64,000 nucleotides of DNA, from assembly GCA_047967505.1 (NCBI GenBank), contig CM106540.1. The stretch is one strand, 5' to 3'. Position numbers and translations under genes: made by a program. The notes beneath the pieces were generated by a model. It searched no databases. It was not told where the DNA came from and worked only from the letters and a program-made list of their open reading frames with translations. This DNA comes from Dipteris shenzhenensis. Lineage: Eukaryota > Polypodiophyta > Polypodiopsida > Gleicheniales. This document shows, in pieces, positions 12,886 through 24,100 of the stretch (position 1 is its first letter; each line of letters begins with the position of its first letter).

Positions 12886-13321
12886 ATCCTCTGGGCTAGG
12901 TGGGACCGTGGTCGGATCAATATGCCACTCTCTGCTCAAGCGACCAACAAACCTGATCCTCTGCCACTCTAAATCCTCCAAGGCTGCCATCTCCTTCGAC
13001 TCCCTCTCTGACTCACCCTCTAGGAGCCCACAGGTCCCACCCTATAAAACCTGTGGCGGCGGATAAATCCTAGATGCTCCCTAAAGAACTAGACCCTGAG
13101 AGACACTCCTCTCCGCGAGAACTGCTGGGTCCCAGTAGTGGGGTGTCCACGGGCTGCGCAGCCCCTCCCACCATGACTCAGGGATCGCTGAATAAATCTC
13201 CACCACTCGTGTACTTGTGAGAGAGTGCCAGCGTCCATCTTTGGGAAGCTGTCTCCAGGGCCCGAAGGATCTAGCTCGACCACTGTCCCACTGCGCCCAC
13301 CCAATGTGTGTCCTCTGCCCT

Positions 13322-13394
13322 AGCATCTGTCCATATGTCTCATAGACCCATCGGTCTTCCGAAGACTTTAATAAACTTTCTTTCTTTCTTTCTT
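13322..13394 (+). mobile_element. Very short 5'-truncated LINE-B insertion (B5) with (TTTC)n tail
   Basis: Contains ctcatagacccatcggtctt and then actttaataaact followed by tttc repeats. This is the same as the 3' end of LINE-B3 (reverse complement of 50819-50880). Flanking cctctgccct (13312-13321) and tctctgacct (13395-13404) look like a roughly 10-bp target duplication with two mismatches. The host sequence is LINE-C1. Confidence 0.75.
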
Positions 13395-14981
13395 TCTCTG
13401 ACCTCTGGATGCCAAAGAAGCGGCTGTCTCTCGAACTCCTCCCTGTAGGAAGGACTGGCCCAGATGAGTCTCCCTAAGACCCTATGCCAAACCCTGATCA
13501 AGCTCCTCATGAATGGGGAGCCTCTCCCTGTGAGCGGTGCCTTCGAGAAGATCGACCTATAAGACTCCTGCCACTGGCCATCAGGGTCCGGGGGGTGTTC
13601 CCGAGAAGTCCCCTCCGAAGAGTAGCGTCCAAGGCTCTGTGCCTAGTGTGAGGCCTCGAACTACCAACTTGCTTAGGAGGGCCCGACTATGATCCCCAGC
13701 CCACCCCTAGACTGTGGGAGGATCACTATCTGCCATGCCACTCTGGCCTTGGTGTTCCGAGTGCCATCCAAGCCCGCCCAGAGAAAGTTCCTTGCCAATC
13801 TTTTGAGCTGGCCCATGCATCCTCTATGAAAACACCAGCATGATACAATATACCAGGACGTTGCGAGTAAGACTTGGTTCACCACTAGGGCTCTAGCTGC
13901 AAGAGAGAGCTTGGCTGAGCTCCAATAGAGAAGCTTGTGCCTAACACTCTCAAGAACCGAGGTGATCTACTGCTCTGCCGAGATATCCACCCCCACTTGA
14001 CATCCTAAGTATCTCGTTGTCCACCCCGTGGGATCCACCTGAAGCCAAGGGCTGTGGCCGTGACTTCTCCCATTGGTGGAATCTCTCCTCTCTACTCTCA
14101 TTGGTTCTCCTCCTATCTCCTAATGACTTTGGATATCTGATTGCCACCGAATCCAATCACTTTTGACTCTTGGGTGGCATCATAACTCGTCCATGTGTAT
14201 CTCCTACTGCCTCTGCTGAGGTGGACAGATGTCAGCAAACTTGTCCTCCACCATCTGCACCTCCATGTGCATCTCTCTAATGCGTACTCCAGCTGGTGGC
14301 TCATCTTGGTCTAACCACATTTTCTCAATTTATGTCTCAGATAAAAAGTCACATTACCAAATGCAACAGTGGGTTACAGTTTCTAAAAGAAAGATAATTT
14401 CAAACATCAGGATTTCAAGGCTTCTTAAGCAACTGCACCTTAAAAACAACAGTTAAATTGAAAGTGGGCTCAGTGAATTCATATTGCCTCACTAAGCCCA
14501 AGCTGCTCCAAATACTTCTTTCCAACATGCCAATATTACAGAAAAGGAAGACCAGCAGTAATTAAACATAAAATAACTAGACTTAATAATAGGATAATAA
14601 TATTTTTTTGCTATTCTTAACATGCATGCCAGCAATAATTAAGAGGCTAATCTATGTACAATAACACATTGCCCTCAGATCATTTTGCGGCAACAGACCC
14701 TGACACCTCAGCAATCACAAAACGTCACTTTTTCTGTCATGGTCTGACACGTATTCTAGATGAGCCTGTGTGGTTCTTGGAAAAGCATTCTTTGCACACT
14801 GCAGCAATTCATGAGGAGTTTCCTCTCAATAAAAGTCAAAATACCTCCATCAGCAATGTTACACTCCATGCACTGTTTAAAATTCAAGAAAGGTCAGTAC
14901 AGTGGAAGCTACTTTCTGGATCAAGACATATGCCACAGTAAGCTGTACATAAGAACTTTGCCTTCCGACGATGAAACCTCC

Positions 14982-15110
14982 TTAACAGGTATTTCTGAAG
15001 GTACCATGACCCTGTTCCCTATTTCCAGCGTGCAAAGCACCTCTGTAGATCGCACTTTGTTTATGCACTCTATGACCACCAAGCGACTTCAAAGGTAAGC
15101 TCCCAAAGGT
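14982..15110 (-). CDS. DCP5: DCP5 last exon: TFG box and C-terminus
   Basis: After acceptor AATAACAG the exon begins [12 protein letters not shown], giving E-TFG across the junction, the TFG box that contacts DDX6 in animal LSM14. It ends after 42 residues with TAA at 14984-14982. The tail ([17 protein letters not shown]) is short and only mildly Gly/Arg-rich, unlike the long RGG tails of many DCP5 proteins. The intron from the FFD exon is 99 bases. No clear polyadenylation signal was seen; the 3' UTR probably lies within 14.35-14.98 kb, next to LINE-C1. Confidence 0.92.
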   Translation of the reverse strand, partial: TFGSLPLKSLGGHRVHKQSAIYRGALHAGNREQGHGTFRNTC

Positions 15111-18100
15111 CTGTTATTAAAAGGATTTTTTTGTTAGTACAGAGCATACAGTCATTTTCAGAATCCTAATCATCAAGAGGGATATATCCAAATCGGATTT
15201 AGGATTGACCTCTTTATCGATTCTCAACTGCTGTGAGAATTTGATTCTTTCTGACCTATTTTCTTTGCAATCATGGTCGTTGCATGACAGAAAGTCAAAG
15301 AAATCCTCAGCATAAAGAGGCTGGTATACAGTGCACAATAAAACTTCATGAGCTATGGAAAAATCACACCCAAATGCATAACATAGACATTTGAAATCTA
15401 AAACCACCTAGCTGCACAAACAACTCCACATTGAAAATTTCACCATCTGTTCATTCAACACCATGCAATGGGAGTATTTCAGTTTGACAACATTATCATT
15501 ACTTGTTAGATCAACAACTGTTTTGGCACTAATGTCAATCCGAGATTTTGAAGATCTTTTTTTTAAGGTCTCTAGATCGACCCACTTCCGATAAACTGGC
15601 CCTTCAAAAAAGATGTGTATCTAGAGCTTTGTAAAATTGTATTTGAGAGGTCACTAATAGAGGCATTGTAGAGACCAACATATTTGACATGGTTCAATCC
15701 AGCCCTCCAACTACCATGAATAGACTCTGCTAGATTTGTTTGAGGTATCAAGTACTTCTCGTTATCTAACATACTCTGCAAACCAAGCATTGCAGAGATA
15801 TTGTAATGGCAAAATTACATTATTAACATGATTAAAAAAAATTCAAGAGAAATACAAAACCAACCTCTATAATGTAGTGGCCCCAATGGGAAATCCTAGC
15901 ATGCCACCATGCAAACCATTCTCAAGCCGTGGCAAGTCTGAATCACTTGCATGGCCTGCATTCCACCATGCCCTTAGGCTTCTCATTTCGACTTCTGCAG
16001 CTTGCTCTGTAGAGGCATCCTTCCAGCGTCTACATCGGATTTTAAATTCCTCTTGGCTGCCAACTTTTATACATGCCTTTGCATGGGAATGAAGACTTTG
16101 CTCCCAATGGAAAAGGCAAGAACGCTCTTTCCCTTCCATTATATTGTCAGGGCCACCATTGAAAGTGGCACGTACAGCTCTCCAGTTGGCTTGGGCCTCA
16201 TCTGCCATGAACCCTTTGAATTCAGCATTGTCAAACCCTTCTGAAACCATTACTTTGTTGAGAGTTTCCCAAAATAGAATTTGTGCGTCAGTATCTTCCA
16301 CTTTGAAGTCACAAGTTGCAATTGTTTGCAACTCTTGGATAAAAGGATTATACACATGGCAAGCCATGGTAGTCCAATCTTTCATTCGCTTCACAAAGTC
16401 AAACAACACACAACAATGACCCAATTCTCCTCCAGGTCTCATTTTATTTACCAAATCAACCCCTGAACCAGAACCTTGGATAGACATTTTAAATACATGA
16501 CACCTGCTGAATGAACTATGTTGCAATTTTCCGAGAAACACTACACTTTGGAAATAATTATATCTACAATGTCTTTTTAAGTATAAAATTCCATCTAGCC
16601 CATCTGACATAGGTCTAGAGTCACGTCGACCCTCCGTTGACACATTTGCTGGGGCCACTCTAATCAATCTCCCATCCCATTGTGTCTCATTCTCTATCCC
16701 AATTCTTTTTTTATAACCACAAGTTGCATTTATACAACGGAGGTGACCTCCACATTCCTTTCTACGAACCACACTAGGAAATACTATATTTGTTGTAATA
16801 GGATCACTCCAAACATGACCATCAAATTTTGACTCCGTACCTTTTGTGCGATGTTTCATTGAAGTAGCTGGTAGCTCAAAGAAAACATCACCATCATAAG
16901 TAGAAGGCAACTCATCCACAGTGACGTGCATTTCAACCTTCTCATAGGCCTCACGCAATCTGTTCTTTATAGGTAGTTGCATAATAATCTCAATGACACT
17001 ATGTTGTTTGTCATTCTCAATGTTGCTAGCTGAATCATGTTTCCTTGCCTCATCATTTTTGTTGCAAACAGAGTAGAAATCTTTTTTGTTTTCGTGCACT
17101 AGAGTCTTCTGAAGTTCATTGTCATCAAGCTTAAATCTTTCTCCCTTCACGGTGAAAGTATCACCAAACTGCGCATCAAGGTGAAACATTTTGTATCCAT
17201 CGTCATGGACTTCGTATTGCAGCTCCATTGTCAAATCAGACCCATTATCACCAAAGTGCTGATGGACAGATATGGACCCAAGTGTGAATTGAAAATGGCT
17301 AGCAAGCACCATCTCTGACAACACTCCTCTACCTACGGAAGTGCGAACAAACATATGCAAAGATCTATCCTCATTCTGAATTGTGACAGATTCCATAAGA
17401 ACGGAATGGTTGAGCTGTGCAACTCAATGAGATGAAGTCCAAAGGGTGAGATCAAGAGCAGAGTGTTCGTTTCAAGAACTCATTTGAAACAAGAGTCTGC
17501 CGCAAGAAAAGTTGCTCACAAATTCTTTGCACACACTGCCCATTGTTTTTACTCACAACTTTGTAAGATAGGTCTTATGAAAGTCGGCACAAGTAAGAAA
17601 GGTAGAGGCCAATAGACCCCTTTCTTCGACAAAAGGGGTCTATGGGCCTCTATCTTTCATGAACCATTAATTAAATATAGAGGCTAATAGACCCCTTTCG
17701 TTGACGAAAGGGGTCTATTGGCCTCTATATTTAATTATTTTCTCTAAAAGGGGTCTATTGGCCTCTATCTTCCATTAACAATAAATAAAAATTATTTTCT
17801 CCAAAAGGGGTCTATTGGCCTCTATCATTAATTGAATATTAATCAAAAAGATATTAAATTGTATGTCGACCTCATGCAGTAAAATTATCAACCTCACACA
17901 GTAATGATGTTTAATTAAATGATCACTCATCATTGCTGCATTCTCATTAGCAATCGAATTCGTATGATAATCATAAGTCATGGTTCCTATTAACATCATA
18001 GTTTGGTAGCATTTCTATAGCTAGTATGTCGTCCCGTCATGGTGAATAAAATAAACGCATTGATTGTAATGATTTGAAATAATAAAAACGAGTGCTAGCT

Positions 18101-21100
18101 GATAAAGAGGCAACGTTAAGTACTTGGGTCGATCGAGGACATGTGGTGGTCCCTTGCTAGCAAAGGTGTTCTTTATCATGGAAGAGGGATGATTATTTCT
18201 ACAAATATCAATGTGAACTTTAATTTTTATGAGAGCCCTTAAGAAAATTAAAGGCCAATAGACCCCTTTCGTCGACGAAAGGGGTCTATTGGCCTTTAAT
18301 TTTCTTAAGGGCTTAAGGACTCTCATGAAGATTAATTTTCTTAAGGGCTCTCATGAAAACGAAAGGGGTCTATTGGCCTTTAATTTTCTTAAGGGCTCAT
18401 GAAAATGAAAGGCCAATAAACCCCTTTCGTCGATGAAAGGGGTCTTTTGGCCTTTCATTTTCTTAAGGGCTTAAGAAAATTAAAGGCCCCTCCCTCCCTC
18501 GCTCCCTCGCTCTGCCTCCCGCTCTGCCTCGCTCTCCCTCCCGCTCTGCCTCCCGCTCTCCCTCTCGCTCTGCCTCCCGCTCTCCCTTGCTCTCCCTCCC
18601 GCTCTGCCTCCCGCTCTCCCTCCCGCTCTGCCTCCCGCTCTCCTCCCGCTCTCCCTCTTGCTCTGCCTCCCGCTCTCCCTCGCTCTCCCTCCCGCTCTAC
18701 CTCCCTCGCTCTGCCTCCTGCTCTCCCTCCCGCTCTGCCTCCCGCTCTCCCTCGCTCTGCCTCCTGCTCTCCCCCTGCCTTCAAGTCTCTGGTGGCCAAG
18801 CTTTTCGATACGATAAACAATGTAATTCATTGGGTTGGATGTCTGTCTGAAATGTTCAACTTTTATTTGGCAGCTTGATTATGCAGCAAGGAGCAAGAGT
18901 GTAGCGCAGGCAGAGAAGTATTACACTGAAGCAGTCTCCGCCCTCAACGACGTTCTCGCCAAGCTCAGCTAACTACAGTCTGTGCCGATTGGAGTGTACA
19001 TATATATCATTCTTGTGCTCGCTTTCAATGCATTTTGCATTTCTCTATGTGGAGCATGGCTTTTAAGGACATCAGCTTTTTCATGGCTTTTAGAACATCA
19101 AGCTTTTTATTTAAAAGAGACGTGAGCTTTGAATGCATTTTGCATTTACTTTAAGAATATCACCTTTTCATTTGAAAGTGTCGCTCCCTCCCTTGCTCCC
19201 TCGCTCTCCCTCGCTCCAGAATCTAATAGCAAGCTTACACTATGTGGAGGAATGCACCTACCGCCAACTTTTTCTTCAATAAGAATGCAGCTACGTCCAT
19301 CTAGCTACACTAAAGGGTGCACTTCATCCTGTCAGGCCAAGAAAATCTTGTTCAAAATCCCACCATATCTTGTAAGTTTTTCCCAAAGTAGGCACCTTAG
19401 CATCAAAATCCCTTAATGCAAACATGAAAGGTTGACTCACAACAACTTTCATCTTCCACTCCTTTCCAAAATATTGTGTTTGTAATCATAGCCTTCACAT
19501 CCCAAAGATTTATTTCGTTCTCTTGTTCTCTAAATTTAAACCTCTTTCCCAAGTTATATAATCTTGTGAGTGGGATGTACCTATGATAGCATCTCGATTC
19601 TCTAAGATGGATTCCATTGTATAGAAATCAATAACTCTGCAATGTATTTGCCAATTTGGATCTCACCACTTTTTTTGTAAGACTTCTAGAGGGCTTCTCC
19701 TTTGGGAGAGACAATCATCACATTGGTGAGAGAGCAATCAGCTATATCCATCCATCCTTTAGAAACAAATGTATAGCCTATTGAAGCTAGATCATTAATT
19801 ATGGATTCCTTCAATTTGTTTTGCATATCCTTATACGCGACCTCCAACAATGTGGTGCACATGGCATAATAGGATGGAATTATAGAGTTTTTACCATGAT
19901 TGCAAGGATCTATGCCATGAAGGATAATTAAGAATATTAAATGATAACCTAGAGCAGCATACTATGTTTGCAGCATCAACTTGGATATTTTGAAGTTCGG
20001 TACCTCTCAAGGCTTCTATGATTGTTGGTTGCCTATTTTGAGTAGTAGAAGAGACTCAGTAGGAGTTTAATGATCAAGTGTTACGCTCTAGCTGAGGTGG
20101 CATGACCTCGGAAGAATCAGTCGACATTTCCCTTAAGGATCTACGTTTGTAATATATTTGTTTGCGCTTCATGTAAATGATCGGGAGGGAATTAATGTCA
20201 AGGTCCTAGGTGAGGGCTGATAGCACCAGACTAGGTGGATTTAAGGCTAAGGGCCTAATGCAAGAAATGTGCCTAGGGGCAAAGGATTTCAAAGTATCCC
20301 AAGAGAGGGGTAAAAAAAAGATGCATTAGGAAAGGTCCTATAATGATGGCATGTGGCATCTAGATCCATCTAGGGAGATGGGGCTTGTTGGAGTTAGTGA
20401 GAGAATGAGAAGGGACCTTCACGTATGTTTCAGATTTTGATTTTCTCTGTGTGTACTCTCATGCTCCAGCAAGGTTGGCTGGGTGGAAAGTTATGGTGCT
20501 AGCTCCCGTGATTATCAGTAGTTAGTTGTGAGTATTATTGAAGCGCAAGTTTGAGATGAAGGATTTGGCAGAGCTGCGTTACTTCTTGGGCATTGAGGTG
20601 ATTAGATCCACAAGTGGAATATGGCTCTTGCAGAGGCAGTATGGATTGGACATGCTGTCCAAATATGGGATGATAGGTTGTAAGCCTATTTCAGTTCCTT
20701 TGGAGCAGAATGTGAAGTTGAGTGCAGATGCAGGTGAGCTTCTAGAAGACCCTACTATGTACAGGTGCATAGTAGGAAGTTTGATTTATATGACTATTAC
20801 CAGGCCAGATTTGAGCTATGCTGTTGGGTTGGTAAGTCAGTTTATGCAGGCTCCAAGGAAACCGCATTTGGATGTGGCTAGACGCATACTGAGGTATGTG
20901 AAGTCCACATTGCAATATGGACTATTTTATGAGACTGGGGTGTGAACTACTGGGCGAGACACCTGCTCTCTATTTTGGTGGTGGTTCGTTGATCATCTCT
21001 ATGGTATCATTGGCAAGATGCAGCTCATCATGGCTTGCAAGAGAATCAAATAGAGGCTACAAGATAGGAAAGCTGAAAAGCTTGGTCAAAGCATAAGCTA

Positions 21101-24100
21101 GGAATAGATTACGGGGCGAGGAAAGAAATGGCATGTTATCATAACGGAAACAAAAGGCACTTTTGCAACATTTGCAGAGGAAGAAACAATGAGAAAAAGA
21201 AGACTCCTTGTAGAGAAGCAGCATGAAGAAGTTGCAGATGCATGCATTTGATCATTCCCATTGGAGCAAAGAACACAAGCTATGGTATCACATTTAGTGG
21301 GAGCATTTGAGGCAGCAACATCCGGCCATTTAGCCTTGAGTCTTCACAAGCTTTATCTTGAACCTCGGAGCATCAACAAAGACTAAGGTCGGAAAAAAAA
21401 ACACAGAATTGACGAATGCCAAAGAAAGCTCCCTGGTTGATTTGCCTTTGCACACAGCTCGCACTGGCTATCAGGATTTTGCTGCGTCAACCGTCACCGA
21501 GGTCTAATCACCAGCGCGGGAGGATCACCGAATATCGATTCGTCACCAAATGACACGATCGCTTCAGATTACGCTGCCATCAATTAGCAGCCTGCGCTCT
21601 ACATATGCCTTGGATACGGGCCTCCCGCACATATGTGCGTCAATTGCATGCAGTCACGTTGTCACATCGTCCACGAGCTTCATGTCACGTCAGACGTTCT
21701 GCTCACCGATACCAAGATCACGACGCTGCTGGCTATTGCTCGACTCTCGTCAACCATCCTATGACTCAGTTCGTATGACTTAAGGAGTAGCGGCAAAAGT
21801 CTCCCCCATTGGCCATAGTGACTTGCATATCTTAATGTTCCAACACTCAAAGAGGTTTGGCCTCCATAGATAGTAGCATCCAAAGTATCCCTTATTGGCA
21901 GCTATACGAGCATGTCATTGAGGCTGGTATTCCTTTCAATTTAGCACAATTTCTCAAGATTTAATAGGGAGACAAGATGGCATGCTAGTTCTTTCAAACC
22001 ACGAGCCACAACTCAATAACTTCAATGGTAGAGAGTAGATGAGGGATACATGCACTGGGTCTTGGAGATTCTAGGTTCATCCACCACCTTTTACAACCGT
22101 TTTTAATAAGTAGATCTCTTTGCTCAGGTGGAGACAGCTCATAGGAGGTCTAGTCACAAAGTTCAGGTGGAGACAGCTCATAGTAGATCTCTTTGCTCAG
22201 GTGGAGACAGCTCATAGGAGGTCTTAGTCACAAGTTCCTATGCTGGTCTTCCAAGATATGATGACACACTTGGATGCTAACTTTATGAATGTAAACATAC
22301 TAGAGGCCTTAGAGCTCTTACTAGGGCAAAAATGCCCTAGGGACAATGTACCCTTCCCCTCTATGAACTTCTAGGACTGGGTATCCACCCCCCTCTGCCT
22401 TGCATTCTAGGAGATCACTAACACAAGAATCATGACCTTTCAAATCTCTAGGCTAGATATGCCGCTTCCCCAACAACCTCGACACCATCTACAAGATTTT
22501 AGCCAAGGAATTAAGCCTATGCCTCTAGCCATTGCTCCCAAATCTCATGACACGTAGACAAGATATCTTTAGAGGCATGGAAAAGTCATTGATTGGACAC
22601 AATAGCTTTCTAAGAATCTCGCCGTGTTGCTCTTGGATTTTGCAAAGACCTATGACAAAGTGAAGGGGCTTTTCAAAGGGCACAAAAAGCAAGCATGGTT
22701 TCTTTAATCACTGCATTAGAGGCATTTTAGCACTATATTGAAGGAGTCATCTCCTCATTAGGTGAAGTCCTCTTTGTTTGGGACTTAAACACGAGGATGG
22801 CTACGTGACAGGTACCAATTCCTGATTTTGGAGAAGATTCTATTTTACAGCATGATGTTGATTTAGATGAGGCAAGGATATCCGAAGTATATGCAGACAG
22901 GAAAGCTCCTGCCACCTCACATACGGGCACTCTTTCTTGGACATGGGCAAGATATATGCCCTTATCATTGACAATGGTCTGGATCAATGGCCTCCTCAGT
23001 GGATTCACCTACTTTCCACATGAGGGAGGCTCCATAATAAGTTGACCACCTCATGCGGTCCCCTGCCTTTGCTCCACACGTCATTGACTTCTCTATCTCT
23101 TTGCCACCACACATACAACTACACACATACCAAAACTCATTAGCCCTAGAGAGCTTCTTGTTAAGTCAAATCACTACCTATAGATATTAGAGGTCTTCAT
23201 TGACCTGCTAGGCTACAAATGGATCCACCTCCCCCCACTCTTTGAGGATTTTAATTGAGTAATTATGTGTTTCCTCACACCAATTATGCATTGAGAAGGG
23301 ACGGGCTGAGGGTATACCTAGAGAGGGCCGCATATGTACCCTATGTGATCTCCCTATGTGATCTATAGAAGATTGATTCAAAGAAGTACTTCACCTTCAG
23401 ATGTCCTGTGTACTATGAGACCCAAGGCTGTCACCGCTGTCTTTTCAGAGATGGATTCGGACCTTATCCAAGCCTATTGGTTCATCCATATCAGAGACGC
23501 TAATTGATCTTCATTCATGAGGTTGTAGGACATAGAGATCAACTACTTAGAACACAAAGATGGGATCAGGAGCTTCAGCCAGACTCCACTCGAGGCGTGA
23601 TTACCAAGTTTTTTCAATCGGATAGCATGGACTAGGAGGATATAGCCGAGACCCAAAGTGAGAGACACGACGGGCCTGCCAGTGTGTTAATGCACAGATG
23701 AGGCTTGGGGATCTTCCCTCCATGCTCCCCAGACCAGGGACACGGCCGACAATGTGACAGTGGCACTTGTCCAATAGAGAGCTACTGCTAGGAGACTACA
23801 ATGGACCACATGGATTGATCGACATCAACGCTCTATCACAGGTATCATGCCCCTACAACACCGGTCACCACTCGAGCGCCTCTCTCTCTGCCAAGATCCT
23901 CTTATCCATTCTCAACCACCCAGTGGACTTGGTTTCTCTGACAACATACAAAGGATTGTCACGGTGATACCACACTATAGATCTTTCCTTCTGTTCATGG
24001 GTTTAGATATTTAGTGCCCATGTTTGTATTTGTCTTGGGCCACTAAGTGGCTCCACCATATAGCTCATTGTCTCATAGATTTTCGTCTGTATTATTTAAG

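Larger units (their letters stand above)
11560..14330 (-). mobile_element. L1-clade LINE, copy C1 (5'-truncated)
   Basis: A minus-strand LINE whose 3' end (tttctattaatgcttgaaaa read on plus) is shared with copy C2 at 60.1 kb. Its RT C-terminal part reads [17 protein letters not shown] and NFLWAGLDGTRNTKARVAW at 13885-13673, closely matching the A family. At 12304-11702 it carries a zf-RVT-like end (CTRCTKGALEMITCSLWS). The frames are broken many times. It is interrupted by an AT-rich block at about 12640-12885 and by a 73-bp LINE-B tail at 13322-13394. It lies just downstream of the last DCP5 exon. Confidence 0.85.

Noticed and set aside
18447-18878. Long overlapping frames through the CCCGCTCTGCC repeat
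   Set aside because: All frames are open because the repeat lacks stop codons; composition is Pro/Leu/Ala or Arg/Gly/Glu repeats with no domain.
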